Made by a program: the position numbers and the translations under genes. Positions 6,492 through 14,474 of a DNA stretch of 28,322 nt are shown piece by piece. Origin of the DNA: JBBQBQ01 sp038317685 (GTDB taxonomy: Bacteria; Desulfobacterota; Desulfuromonadia; Desulfuromonadales; DDH964); assembly GCA_038317685.1 (NCBI GenBank), contig JBBQBQ010000008.1, positions 1 through 28,322 on the forward strand. Reading direction: 5' to 3'. The number at the start of each line of letters is the position of its first letter. Position 1 is the stretch's first letter. A model generated the notes under the pieces. It made no database searches and had not been told where the DNA came from. It saw nothing but the letters and a program-made list of their open reading frames with translations.

Positions 6492-7463
6492 TTAGCGCTT
6501 GAAGGACCTTCTCAGCCGCTGCCCAAGTCCGGTTGACAAGAGTGTACCGACTGCAAAGGACTTCACTTTGCGGGCCGGACTTCCTCCCAGGACCTGGTCG
6601 AACCTGCACCACTCGTCCAAGGGGTACTCGGAGCGGATGCTGTTGAAGTGATCGAACCATTTAACGCTCGCCCAGGTATTGTAGCCCGCTCTCCCCAAAA
6701 CGAAATTTCCGAAGGGGAGGCGAAGGCCATCAGCAAAATAGTGAATAATGGCGGCATCCCTGATATTGGTTCTTCTGAAAAAATCATCCGCCGGACAGTT
6801 CCACCGTTCATCCGCCAAAAAGTGGGGATACCGGTGAAGAAGGGCAACTGCCAGCATCTCATCAAGTAATATTAGGGGGGGGCCCTGTTCGATTCGTCTG
6901 GTCCAGTCCTGCAAAAACGCGTCGCCCTTGCCTTTGACGTGACCGATCACCCCGACATTGACGTCGATTTCGTCCACCAGCAGCTGCTTGATCGTCTGCC
7001 GGTACTCATCGTCACTTAAGAGATGTCTGACGCTGTTGAGGTGTTCAACTCTGGGGGCAAATCCCGGATGTTCGGCACTGCCATCGATGCCGTAGGGATC
7101 CGGGAAGAACCGCGTGAACAGCGTCCCATTTTCTTCCAATGGCTCCCAGAGTGGATCAATCGACTTGACGAATAACAGATCGGAATCGAATCCTAAAGTC
7201 GTGCGGTAAGGACTCAGCTGCAGGATAATTTGCTTGATGTTGGATTTTGTGGTTAATTGCGGAGGATCAATCCAGGCAATTGAAATATCGAAGGCCTCCT
7301 TAAGCTGGGCGCCGAGCCGTTCCTGATGCGGCTCGCCCCGGATGAGGAAGAGGCTGACCGGCCCCCGATAAACTTGCCGAAGGGAATGGAGTGCCACAAA
7401 CAGCTGAATCACTCGGGAGGCCCCGAAATTAAAGAAGGCACAGCCGCGGTTTTCAGGCGCCAT
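6492..7463 (-). CDS. Glycosyltransferase-like protein (GT-A fold, DxD)
   Basis: Predicted nucleotide-sugar transferase; donor, acceptor and pathway unknown. The N terminus reads as a Rossmann-like start (GCAFFNFGASRVIQLFVALHSLRQ), followed by a metal-binding DxD in TTLGFDSDLLF (D93 and D95 from the chosen ATG) and a mid-protein acidic segment LLVDEIDVNVGVIGH. It is cytosolic, with no signal peptide or membrane span. The start was taken as the ATG at 7463 (MAPENRG) with GGTGGGA just upstream; a GTG at 7472 is the alternative. Base composition is visibly lower in GC than all neighbours, with A/T-rich codons especially around 6690-6870, suggesting horizontal acquisition. It has no adjacent sugar-pathway genes. 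Another orphan transferase lies near 27 kb. Confidence 0.75.
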   Translation of the reverse strand: MAPENRGCAFFNFGASRVIQLFVALHSLRQVYRGPVSLFLIRGEPHQERLGAQLKEAFDISIAWIDPPQLTTKSNIKQIILQLSPYRTTLGFDSDLLFVKSIDPLWEPLEENGTLFTRFFPDPYGIDGSAEHPGFAPRVEHLNSVRHLLSDDEYRQTIKQLLVDEIDVNVGVIGHVKGKGDAFLQDWTRRIEQGPPLILLDEMLAVALLHRYPHFLADERWNCPADDFFRRTNIRDAAIIHYFADGLRLPFGNFVLGRAGYNTWASVKWFDHFNSIRSEYPLDEWCRFDQVLGGSPARKVKSFAVGTLLSTGLGQRLRRSFKR

Positions 7464-7517
7464 TTTTCCCACCCCGTGGACTCCTGACGGCAGAAGCAGA
7501 CATCCTGCTGATTTGTT

Positions 7518-7547
7518 TTGATGATTCTGGCGTGGCAGAAATATAGT
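7518..7547 (+). promoter_or_regulatory. Putative promoter of the lipoprotein hydrolase
   Basis: TTGATG (7518-7523), an 18-nt spacer and TATAGT (7542-7547; 5 of 6 to consensus), about 70 nt upstream of the ATG. The surrounding 150-nt divergent gap is AT-richer than the coding sequence. Confidence 0.45.
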
Positions 7548-7617
7548 AAATCAGGCCGCTTGTGTCAATTTTATAGCTGGAGGAGGCTGGGGGGATGCCG
7601 GGCGAAAGGATGGAGCC

Positions 7618-8604
7618 ATGAAATCTCTGTTGATACTTTCAGTCTTACTGGTGATGACGGCGGGATGTAGCGCCCCGATCCGGGAACCCGAGCTTCGTCC
7701 CATCGATCAAAGCAGAATGCCTCCCCCTGACCTGAGTGTGACGATCCCCGGACTGGGACCCTGCACCGACAGCCCCGACCATGCTCTCCACTTGAATTCG
7801 CAACAACCGGTGATGGTTCTGGTTCATGGCTGCCTCGGCTCGGCGGGCCGCTTCCGGGCCCTGGCTGAGGTCTTCGCCTTTTCCGGCCAGCAGGCGGTCT
7901 GCTTTAGCTACAACGACCGCGACAGCCTGATGGTCAGCTCTGCGCAACTGGCAACGGCCCTCGAAGAACTGGCTGGTCATCTGCAGAGGAAGGACCTGAC
8001 GGTCATCGGCCACAGCCAGGGCGGTTTGATTGCCCGCAAGGCGCTGGTTGCCGAACGGCCTCAACCCTTTCAGGCGCTCGGCGCCGAGCTGGAACTGGTC
8101 ACGATCTCGGCCCCCTTCGCGGGGATCGAGGCTGCCAGTCATTGCGGCTCAACCCTGGCGACGATTTTCAGCCTGGGTCTCACGGTGCCGATCTGCAAGC
8201 TTGCCGCCGGTGACAAATGGTACGAGATCACCGGCGCGTCAGACTTTATCCGCCAGCCTGGGGATCTTTTGGGGCAGGTGAAAGAGCACCTCAAGATCAA
8301 CACCGAGGAATCCGGTTCCTGCCGGCGGGTCAACGCCGACGGCAACTGTGCGCAAAGTGATTATGTCTTCAGCCTGGAAGAGCAGCATCTGCCGCTGGTC
8401 AATGCAGGGACCGTTGCGACGAATGTCGTGGTCAAGGCCGGGCATGTGGAGATCGTCGGGGATAACCGCGTGGCTCCCTTCAAGCTGATTGCCACCCTTC
8501 AGGAGCGCGGCATCCTGAAGACTCCTGCACCGGAGCGAACCGCCGCTTTCGGACAGATGTTGACCTTGTTATACCAGCGCCTGCCGCCGACGGAGGCCCA
8601 ATAG
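7618..8604 (+). CDS. Predicted lipoprotein alpha/beta hydrolase (lipase/PGAP1-like)
   Basis: Putative serine esterase or lipase tethered to the envelope. The signal peptide MKSLLILSVLLVMTAGC has a lipobox (TAGC, lipidated Cys17). The hydrolase core shows the oxyanion-hole segment VMVLVHGCLGSAG (66-77) and the nucleophile elbow GHSQGG with Ser133. A catalytic His is likely in VKAGHVEIVGDNRV, within the last 60 residues. Several further cysteines (49, 72, 95 and later) may form disulfides outside the cytoplasm. AAAGGA lies 8 nt before the ATG. It is monocistronic, with convergent and divergent neighbours. Substrate unknown. Confidence 0.85.
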   Translation: MKSLLILSVLLVMTAGCSAPIREPELRPIDQSRMPPPDLSVTIPGLGPCTDSPDHALHLNSQQPVMVLVHGCLGSAGRFRALAEVFAFSGQQAVCFSYNDRDSLMVSSAQLATALEELAGHLQRKDLTVIGHSQGGLIARKALVAERPQPFQALGAELELVTISAPFAGIEAASHCGSTLATIFSLGLTVPICKLAAGDKWYEITGASDFIRQPGDLLGQVKEHLKINTEESGSCRRVNADGNCAQSDYVFSLEEQHLPLVNAGTVATNVVVKAGHVEIVGDNRVAPFKLIATLQERGILKTPAPERTAAFGQMLTLLYQRLPPTEAQ

Positions 8605-8650
8605 CTTCGAGCGCGGGCCGATCCCCCGGCTGGTTAATCTCCCGGTTTCT

Positions 8651-9130
8651 CTATTGTGGCACCTTCAGGTAGGCCCTGACCTCCCGTTCACTCCTTTGCA
8701 CCGTCACCAGGCTGACCGGTACGATGACCACCGCCGTGGGGTTCTCCAGTTGCAACAGGATGAACCCTTCGCTGTAGAAGGAGGCGTGGTGAAGTCGGCC
8801 CAGGTTGGACCGCAGGAAGCGGTCGAGTCCCTTGAAGTCGACCAGATCATCTTCTTTCAGGACCTGGGCGATCCTGGGACCGTAGACTTCGTGAAAGAAG
8901 AAGTAGCGGACCTGCTCCCGGTCGAGCTGGTAGGGGGAGGATTTGATGATCGCGTGGTCGTTGAAGGTCTTGCCGAAGCGGATCTCCTTGAAGGTCCGGG
9001 CGGCGGCGTAGAGATCCCCGATGGTGTACTCGGGGACGACCGGAGCGGCGCTCGCCGGGAGCGGAGCCCAGACCAAACAGGCGGTCAGCAGCAAGGCCGA
9101 AACGGTCGGGATTGAGGAGGGTCGGAGCAT
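8651..9130 (-). CDS. Secreted protein of unknown function
   Basis: A 159-aa protein I do not recognise. The first 28-29 residues are a Sec signal peptide (hydrophobic VSALLLTACLVWAPL, cleavage likely after ASA). The LTAC at 15-18 also resembles a lipobox, so lipidation is possible. The mature part is hydrophilic and aromatic-rich (YFFFHEVYG, FYSEGFILLQL) and ends without a tail or membrane span. The ATG has GGAAAG 7 nt upstream. It is convergent with the hydrolase, 46 nt between stops, and divergent from a small helical protein. Codon use matches the neighbourhood, supporting a real gene. Confidence 0.72.
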   Translation of the reverse strand: MLRPSSIPTVSALLLTACLVWAPLPASAAPVVPEYTIGDLYAAARTFKEIRFGKTFNDHAIIKSSPYQLDREQVRYFFFHEVYGPRIAQVLKEDDLVDFKGLDRFLRSNLGRLHHASFYSEGFILLQLENPTAVVIVPVSLVTVQRSEREVRAYLKVPQ

Positions 9131-9249
9131 CGGGTGCTTTCCGGAAGAGGGGTTCGCCCTTGGGGAGGGCCGCCTCTACGGTACGGCAGGGGAGGGTCGA
9201 AATCCAGCGCAAAGTTGCCCTGTCCACCGGCCCGCCGCCATGATTTTGG

Positions 9250-9279
9250 TTGAGTTCAGCGGCGCTCCTGGCCTACCAT
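9250..9279 (+). promoter_or_regulatory. Putative promoter for the small helical protein
   Basis: TTGAGT (9250-9255), an 18-nt spacer and TACCAT (9274-9279), about 47 nt upstream of the ATG in the 195-nt divergent gap. Confidence 0.3.
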
Positions 9280-9325
9280 AGGCGCCTCACCAACAGCCAT
9301 CCGGCAAATCCGGAGCAGGGGGTCA

Positions 9326-9649
9326 ATGGATATGAGCACATCCGAACGCTACCGCGAGATCGTGCTGGCCGTGCGGGCTTTTCTGGAAGAGAGCCGGAGT
9401 TCTGAGAACGAAGTCGGCAAAGAGGCCCAACATGTGGAGAAGGCCCTGCTGACCCTCGGGGAGCTGGCTGAGACGGTCGGCGAGATTCCCCGCATCCGCC
9501 TCGAAGCGGAGTTGACTCCGATCCTCCTGAAGGCCCACGGTCAACTCGACCGCGCCCGGATGCTCCACGAGGAAGCCGGTGCCGAGGACCAGGGGGTTGC
9601 GGTCTGGGAGTTGGAGCAGAAGATTTACCGGCTGTTGAACGATCTGTAA
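9326..9649 (+). CDS. Small helical protein of unknown function
   Basis: A 107-aa acidic protein, predicted almost wholly alpha-helical (Glu/Leu/Ala-rich runs such as AVRAFLEESR, EKALLTLGELAE and VAVWELEQKIYRLLNDL). It has no cysteine, no signal peptide and no membrane segment. The ATG at 9326 follows GGGGGT, and an in-frame ATG two codons later is equally plausible. It ends 12 nt before the convergent stop of glpK. No domain recognised; codon bias supports it as a gene. Confidence 0.65.
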   Translation: MDMSTSERYREIVLAVRAFLEESRSSENEVGKEAQHVEKALLTLGELAETVGEIPRIRLEAELTPILLKAHGQLDRARMLHEEAGAEDQGVAVWELEQKIYRLLNDL

Positions 9650-9661
9650 CGCCGAACGGCC

Positions 9662-11140
9662 TCAAGCTTTCCCCACGGCTTCCCGCCAGCGGGCCAGCAG
9701 CTCAGTGCGCTCCCCGGTGGCTATTCGCGGTGTGAACCGCCGGTCCTCCTGCCAGCTTCCCTGCAACTCGTCGCAGCCGGTCCAGAACCCGACCGCCAGC
9801 CCCGCCAGCAGCGCCGCCCCCAGGGCGGTCGTCTCCAGCAGCTTCGGCCGCACCACCGGCACGCCGAGAAGGTCGGCCTGAAGTTGCATGAGCAGGTTGT
9901 TGGCGGCCGCTCCGCCGTCGACTTTGAGGGTTTTGAGGGGCTGGCCGCGGTCCTCGTTCATGGCCCCGGCCAGATCGAAGATTTGCAGGGCGATCCCTTC
10001 GAGGGTGGCGCGGGCCAGGTGGGCGGCGCTGGTGCCGCGGGTGATGCCGCTGATCAGACCGCGCGCCTCGCTCCGCCAGTGGGGAGCACCGAGACCGGTC
10101 AGGGCCGGGACGAAGACGACTCCGCCGCTGTCGGGGACCGACGCCGCCAGGGCCTCGATGTCGGCGGCAGCGGGGACGAGGCCGAGACCGTCGCGGAGCC
10201 ACTGGACCGCGGCGCCGGCGATGAAGGCGCTCCCTTCGAGGGCGTAGGTCGTTTTTCCGCCGAGCTGCCAGGCGACGGTCGTCAGCAGGCCGTGGTCGCT
10301 GGCGACCGGCTGCGGTCCGATATTCTCCAGCAAAAAGGCGCCGGTGCCGTAGGTGCATTTGGCCTCTCCGGGGCTGAAGCAGGTCTGGCCGAAGAGGGCC
10401 GCCTGCTGGTCGCCGGCCATTCCGGAGATGGGAATGCCATCGGGGAGAAAGTCAAGTCCGCGGGTTTGACCGTAGACCGCCGAGGAGGGGACGATTTCGG
10501 GCAGCAACTGCGCCGGAACACCGAAGAGCTCCAGCATTTCGGGGTCCCAGGCGACCCGCGCAAGGTCCATCAGGAGGGTGCGGGAGGCGTTGCTGGCGTC
10601 GCTGACGTGGCGGGCTCCGCCGGTCAGGCGCCAGACCAGAAAGCTGTCGATGGTGCCGAAGGCCAGTTCGCCGGCGACGGCCCGGCGGCGCAGATTCTGA
10701 TCGTCGTTCAGTAGCCAGGTGAGCTTGGTGGCGGAGAAGTAGGGGTCGAGGACCAGCCCGGTGCGCTGCCGCACCAGCGGTTCATGGCCCTCTTCCCGCA
10801 GCTTCCGGCAGATTTCGGCGCTGCGCCGGCACTGCCAGACGATCGCCGGCTTGACCGGGCGGCCCCCCCGCCGTTCCCAGAGAAGGGTCGTTTCCCGCTG
10901 ATTGGTGATGCCGAGAGCGGCGATGCGGCCGGGGGCGATGCCGCTGGCCTCAAGGACCCGGCGAATCGCCTGCTGCACCGAAAACCAGATTTCCTCCGGG
11001 TCGTGTTCAACCCAGCCGGGCCGGGGAAAATACTGGGGGAAGTCGACGGTGGCCCGGGCCCGGACCGCCAGGGCATGGTCGATGAGGAGGGCGGTGGTAC
11101 CGGTGGTTCCCTGATCGAGGGCGAGGATGAAGGCGTCCAT
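9662..11140 (-). CDS. glpK: Glycerol kinase
   Basis: Phosphorylates glycerol to sn-glycerol 3-phosphate with ATP; FGGY sugar-kinase family, cytosolic. The 492-aa product is full length, with the phosphate-1 loop DQGTTGTTALL (9-19), GITNQRETTLLW (77-88), the IVWQCRRSAE substrate segment, GTIDSFLVWRLTGG, MAGDQQAALFGQ with the catalytic Asp, YGTGAFLL, and the adenosine loop VDGGAAANNLLMQ. The ATG is preceded by GAGG 6 nt upstream. No glycerol facilitator or glycerol-3-phosphate dehydrogenase flanks it, so it stands alone. A good promoter candidate lies upstream. Confidence 0.97.
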   Translation of the reverse strand: MDAFILALDQGTTGTTALLIDHALAVRARATVDFPQYFPRPGWVEHDPEEIWFSVQQAIRRVLEASGIAPGRIAALGITNQRETTLLWERRGGRPVKPAIVWQCRRSAEICRKLREEGHEPLVRQRTGLVLDPYFSATKLTWLLNDDQNLRRRAVAGELAFGTIDSFLVWRLTGGARHVSDASNASRTLLMDLARVAWDPEMLELFGVPAQLLPEIVPSSAVYGQTRGLDFLPDGIPISGMAGDQQAALFGQTCFSPGEAKCTYGTGAFLLENIGPQPVASDHGLLTTVAWQLGGKTTYALEGSAFIAGAAVQWLRDGLGLVPAAADIEALAASVPDSGGVVFVPALTGLGAPHWRSEARGLISGITRGTSAAHLARATLEGIALQIFDLAGAMNEDRGQPLKTLKVDGGAAANNLLMQLQADLLGVPVVRPKLLETTALGAALLAGLAVGFWTGCDELQGSWQEDRRFTPRIATGERTELLARWREAVGKA

Positions 11141-11209
11141 GGAGACCTCTGGGAGATGGGTCGACGGTTACGGCAAACGGTCGGCTGGTTTGGCCGTCCC
11201 TGTCCGCCA

Positions 11210-11237
11210 AGTATAAGCGGGTGCTCCCGGCGGTCAA
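11210..11237 (-). promoter_or_regulatory. Putative glpK promoter
   Basis: On the minus strand, TTGACC (11232-11237), a 16-nt spacer and TATACT (11210-11215), each 5 of 6 to consensus. Start would fall about 60 nt upstream of the glpK ATG. Confidence 0.55.
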
Positions 11238-11338
11238 GACGGCATGGCCGTTGCAGAATTTAAGAGCAGGCTTCGGGCCTTGGATGATGGACCGGACCAG
11301 TTCCGGGACTTGCGGTAGCGGTGAAAGTGGGAGGAAGA

Positions 11339-12838
11339 ATGAACAAAGGAACGGTCGGTTTCCTGCTGGCGGCGGCTGTTTTGGTGCTGTTGGCGGGTCC
11401 CGTTTTTGCAGTCGAATTCGTCGATATTCCGATCCCCGCCGGGGTGGGGGACGACGGACTTGGTAAAGGAGTCGCTTTCGCCGACATCAATAATGACGGT
11501 CTGGTGGATCTTTTTTTGTCCAACAAGGGTGGCTACAGCAAGCTTTTCCTGAATCAGGGGGACGGCAGGTTCGAGGAGATCACTGCCAAGGCGGGCCTCG
11601 GGGACGCGGCCGCCGGTTTCATCCAGGGGAGTGCTTTTGGTGACTTCGACAACGATGGTTTCGTCGACCTCTACCTGGCCAAAGGCGGCCAGACGGTCAT
11701 CGAAGCCAATCGGCTGTTTCGCAACAACGGCGACAACACCTTCACCGATGTCACCGCCAAGGCCGGCGTCGGCCTCACGGCGTTCACCTATGGAGCCTCC
11801 TGGGCCGATTACGACAATGACGGCTGGATTGACCTTTATTGCGCCAACTACGGAGTCGGCGCCGAGAATATCCTTTATCGCAACAACGGCGACGGGACCT
11901 TCAGCGACGTCACCGATGTCGCCGGGGTCGGTGACGTCTCCTGGAGCTGGATGGGGGTCTGGGCCGATGTCAACAACGACAACTTCCCTGATCTCTACGT
12001 CGTCAATGGCCGCTTCCCGGAAGGCGAGCCGAACAAGCTGTATATCAACAACCGCAACGGCACCTTCACCGAAAGGGCCAGGGCGGCCGGTGTGGACGAT
12101 CCCAAATGGGGCCTCGGCGCCGCCTTCGGCGACGTCGACAACGACGGCGATCAGGATCTCTTCGTCTCCAACTACATCGGCGGCAACCAGCTGTATCTGA
12201 ACCAGGGGAACGGCAGTTTCGTCAAGGCGAGCCATCAGGTCAGGCTACCCTATGACGGCTGGGGCAAGGGACCGAGCTTCGGTGACGTCGACAACGACGG
12301 CGACCTCGACCTCTACAAGGGGGATTGCAAGCTCGCCAATCAGATCTATCTCAACGACGGAAAAGGCAGATTCACCAACGTTGCGGACCAGATGCCGATC
12401 CTCAAATGCGAGGGGTCATCGACCGAAGGGACCGCTTTCGCCGACATCGACAACGACGGGGATCTCGACCTTTTCGTCGTCAAATACGGGTCCCCCAGCC
12501 GGCTCTTCAAGAACCTGCAGAACGACCGGAACTGGCTCAAGATCAAGCTGATCGGCACCGTTTCGAACCGCGACGCCTACGGCTCCAAGGTCAAGATCTA
12601 TGAATCGGGGAGGGACAAGCTTCTGGCCCTGCGCGAAACGCGCAGTGCCACAGGATTTTGCGCCCAGGAACCGAATCTGGCCCATTTCGGTCTCTCTGCC
12701 GCCAGGACTTACGACGTCATCGCGGTCTTCCCGAGCGGCATCGAGGTCAGACTGAGCGGCGTTCATACCGGACAGACCCTGGAGATCATCGAACCGTCCC
12801 CGGTTCAGCCGATCATCCCGAACCCGGTCGCGAAATAG
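11339..12838 (+). CDS. Secreted FG-GAP/VCBS beta-propeller protein with ASPIC/UnbV C-terminal domain (CRTAC1-like)
   Basis: Extracytoplasmic protein, probably calcium-binding. The start was placed at the ATG at 11339 because GGAGGAAGA immediately precedes it; the protein is 499 aa. Residues 1-24 are a Sec signal peptide (MNKGTVGFLLAAAVLV..., cleavage after VFA). Seven repeats follow, each with an acidic calcium-type loop: DINNDG (49), DFDNDG (102), DYDNDG (158), DVNNDN (210), DVDNDG (265), DVDNDG (316), DIDNDG (369). That number suits a seven-bladed propeller. The C terminus, about 399-485, matches ASPIC/UnbV (NWLKIKLIG, SNRDAYGSKVKI, HFGLSAA..., VFPSGIE). A proline-rich tail ends the protein. 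Role unknown; family members are often surface or secreted and implicated in adhesion or scaffolding. No operon partner is visible. Confidence 0.92.
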   Translation: MNKGTVGFLLAAAVLVLLAGPVFAVEFVDIPIPAGVGDDGLGKGVAFADINNDGLVDLFLSNKGGYSKLFLNQGDGRFEEITAKAGLGDAAAGFIQGSAFGDFDNDGFVDLYLAKGGQTVIEANRLFRNNGDNTFTDVTAKAGVGLTAFTYGASWADYDNDGWIDLYCANYGVGAENILYRNNGDGTFSDVTDVAGVGDVSWSWMGVWADVNNDNFPDLYVVNGRFPEGEPNKLYINNRNGTFTERARAAGVDDPKWGLGAAFGDVDNDGDQDLFVSNYIGGNQLYLNQGNGSFVKASHQVRLPYDGWGKGPSFGDVDNDGDLDLYKGDCKLANQIYLNDGKGRFTNVADQMPILKCEGSSTEGTAFADIDNDGDLDLFVVKYGSPSRLFKNLQNDRNWLKIKLIGTVSNRDAYGSKVKIYESGRDKLLALRETRSATGFCAQEPNLAHFGLSAARTYDVIAVFPSGIEVRLSGVHTGQTLEIIEPSPVQPIIPNPVAK

Positions 12839-13031
12839 CCGGTCGCATCGACCCGGACCCACCCGATAGCCCTGAATGGACAGCCTTCAGGTGTCGAACC
12901 GGGCGCCGATGGCCCCGGCAAAGGAGTAGCGGAGTTTAAGGTCTTCGCCTATACTTAGCGGGTCATCGGCCGACGACGGCCGCTGTTTCGAGCAACCAGC
13001 CACCTTGAACCGAACCAGGAGTCTGCCCGGT

Positions 13032-13334
13032 ATGAGCCAGCAAAAAGACCAGGAGATCAAGCTCGAAGTCCAACTCGACGAGGACGTTGCCCAGGGGGTT
13101 TACGCCAACCTGGCGATGGTCAATCACTCGGACGCCGAGTTCACCATCGATTTTCTCTTCCTCCAGCCGCAAGCGCCCAAGGCCAAGGTGCGGGCCCGGA
13201 TCATCACCTCCCCCAGGCACATCAAGCGGTTGATCGGTGCCCTGCAGGAGAACCTGCGGCGCTACGAGGAGGCCTATGGCCCGAACCCCCTCGGGACTCC
13301 GCCGGCCGGGGCGGAAGCCGGGAACATCCATTGA
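13032..13334 (+). CDS. DUF3467 family protein
   Basis: A small (100 aa) cytosolic protein matching DUF3467, whose function is not established. Conserved features: EVQLDEDVAQGVYANLAMVNHSDAEFTIDFLFLQP, then KAKVRARIITSPRHIKRLIGALQENLRRYE, followed by a Gly/Pro-rich tail. The start was taken as ATG 13032 (MSQQKDQEI), with AGGAG about 10 nt upstream; in-frame upstream codons are unlike the family. The preceding 190 nt after the FG-GAP gene contains an isolated TATACT at 12950 without a convincing -35. It is followed by a structured region before the DUF362 gene. Confidence 0.88.
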   Translation: MSQQKDQEIKLEVQLDEDVAQGVYANLAMVNHSDAEFTIDFLFLQPQAPKAKVRARIITSPRHIKRLIGALQENLRRYEEAYGPNPLGTPPAGAEAGNIH

Positions 13335-13355
13335 GGCAGCGGCGTGCCCTCGCCC

Positions 13356-13384
13356 CGGCCGCCAGTGCTGTCTGGAATCGGCCG
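13356..13384 (+). other. Leader stem-loop upstream of small ORF
   Basis: CGGCCG (13356-13361) pairs with CGGCCG (13379-13384), and CCAG pairs with CTGG inside it, leaving a 6-nt loop and a 3-nt bulge. It lies just before an AAGGAG ribosome site and a 37-codon ORF, and may be one half of a leader control structure. Confidence 0.45.
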
Positions 13385-13398
13385 CAAGGAGTGCCCAA

Positions 13399-13512
13399 AT
13401 GAAAAGACCGAGCTCCTCCCGGTTTCTGATAGTGAGCCTGGTCCCGACCGCGTCCGGGCCGGCCGGTCCGGACGCGGCCCGCGGTTTTTTCAAGAACCAG
13501 CGGCTGAGCTGA
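13399..13512 (+). CDS. Putative 37-residue small ORF / leader peptide
   Basis: ATG with a strong AAGGAG 7 nt upstream encodes MKRPSSSRFLIVSLVPTASG followed by PAGPDAARGFFKNQRLS, and stops 3 nt before the ATG of the DUF362 gene. The N terminus (MK..., LIVSL) resembles a truncated signal peptide and its wording is close to the start of the downstream DUF3047 gene. A terminator-like hairpin lies inside it. It could be a regulatory leader peptide coupling translation to DUF362, or a chance ORF. Not recognised as any known peptide. Confidence 0.35.
   Translation: MKRPSSSRFLIVSLVPTASGPAGPDAARGFFKNQRLS
13447..13490 (+). terminator. GC-rich hairpin with T6 run: terminator or attenuator
   Basis: A perfect 10-bp stem, CCGCGTCCGG (13448-13457) with CCGGACGCGG (13468-13477), is followed by CCCGCGG and six T (13485-13490). 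An alternative outer pairing (ACCGCG with CGCGGT) brings the stem right up to the T-run. It would end DUF3467 transcripts, but only 25 nt separate it from the DUF362 start, so read-through or attenuation is implied. Confidence 0.6.
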
Positions 13513-13515
13513 CCC

Positions 13516-14430
13516 ATGGACCGCCGTGACTTCCTTCGCGAGACCCTGCGGGCCGCCCTGGCGGCGGTCGTCTGGGGGGCGGTGCCGATCCTGACGCTGC
13601 GATCCGGTCCGTCCTGGGCTGCTGCACCGGTGCCGGAGTTGGCGGTGCGCACCGGCAAGGAAATTCCGGCCCTGGTGCGGGCGACCCTTGAGGCCCTCGG
13701 CGGCATGGGACGCTTCGTCAAATCCGGCGAAACGGTGGTGGTCAAGCCGAACATCGGCTGGGACCGTACCGTGGAACTGGCCGCCAACACCCACCCGCTG
13801 GTGGTGCGCACCGTCATCGAACTCTGCCTCGAAGCCGGGGCGAAACGGGTGACGGTCTTCGACCGTCCCTGCAACGATCCGCGCCGCTGCTATGTGCAGA
13901 GCGGCATCCAGGCGGCGGTGGAGTCGCTCGGCTCGAATCGGGCGGTCATCGAGCAGATCGACCGCCGGGCCTTTGTTGAGCTTGACATCCAGCGCGGTGT
14001 GGAGCTGACCCGCTGGTCCTTCTACAAGCCGGCCCTGGACGCCGACCGCCTCATCAACCTGCCGATCGCCAAGCACCACTCGGTTTCCACCGTCACCGCC
14101 GGCATGAAGAATCTGATGGGGGTCATCGGCGGCAACCGCGGGGTGCTGCACCGCAACCTCGCCGAGGCGCTGGTCGATATCAACTCGGTTATCTGCTCCG
14201 ACCTGACGATTGTCGACGCCACCCGGGTGTTGATCGCCAACGGCCCGCAAGGGGGGCGCCTAGAGGACGTCAAGATCCTCGACACCCTGGTCGCATCTCC
14301 GGACATCGTCGCCGCCGACGCCTTCGCCGCCACGCTCCTGGGCCACCAGCCGGAGCAGATCGCGTCCATCGTCGCCGGCGCCCGCCGGGGGCTCGGCGTG
14401 ATGGATCTCGGCCGGGTCAAGCGGGTCTGA
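13516..14430 (+). CDS. Tat-exported DUF362 domain protein
   Basis: A 304-aa protein of the DUF362 (COG2006) family; biochemical role unknown, often encoded with Fe-S electron-transfer proteins. The N terminus MDRRDFLRETLRAALAAVVWG is a twin-arginine signal (RR at 3-4, then a hydrophobic run). The domain has TVVVKPNIGWDR, NTHPLVVRTVIELCLEAGAKRV, RRCYVQSGI, LINLPIAKHH, and GGNRG..HRNL. Only isolated cysteines occur, with no ferredoxin motif of its own. Tat targeting suggests a folded, possibly cofactor-loaded periplasmic protein. It is 44 nt upstream of the NapHG-like gene. Its own ribosome site is weak and sits in the tail of the small ORF. Confidence 0.88.
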   Translation: MDRRDFLRETLRAALAAVVWGAVPILTLRSGPSWAAAPVPELAVRTGKEIPALVRATLEALGGMGRFVKSGETVVVKPNIGWDRTVELAANTHPLVVRTVIELCLEAGAKRVTVFDRPCNDPRRCYVQSGIQAAVESLGSNRAVIEQIDRRAFVELDIQRGVELTRWSFYKPALDADRLINLPIAKHHSVSTVTAGMKNLMGVIGGNRGVLHRNLAEALVDINSVICSDLTIVDATRVLIANGPQGGRLEDVKILDTLVASPDIVAADAFAATLLGHQPEQIASIVAGARRGLGVMDLGRVKRV

Positions 14431-14474
14431 CGACGCTGGCCGACCGGACGTCCCCTCCCCGCTGCGGAGCGAGA

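Noticed and set aside
11190..11217. Plus-strand promoter TTGGCC-N16-TATAAG for the FG-GAP gene
   Set aside because: It overlaps the much better minus-strand glpK promoter, the -35 is poor, and it is over 100 nt from the start codon.
11234..12235. 333-codon minus-strand frame opposite the FG-GAP gene
   Set aside because: Val/Asp/Gly repeats are the complement of the periodic FG-GAP coding sequence, not a separate gene.
12950..12955. TATACT as a -10 element for DUF3467
   Set aside because: No -35 at 16-18 nt and no extended -10 TG, so it was not listed as a promoter.
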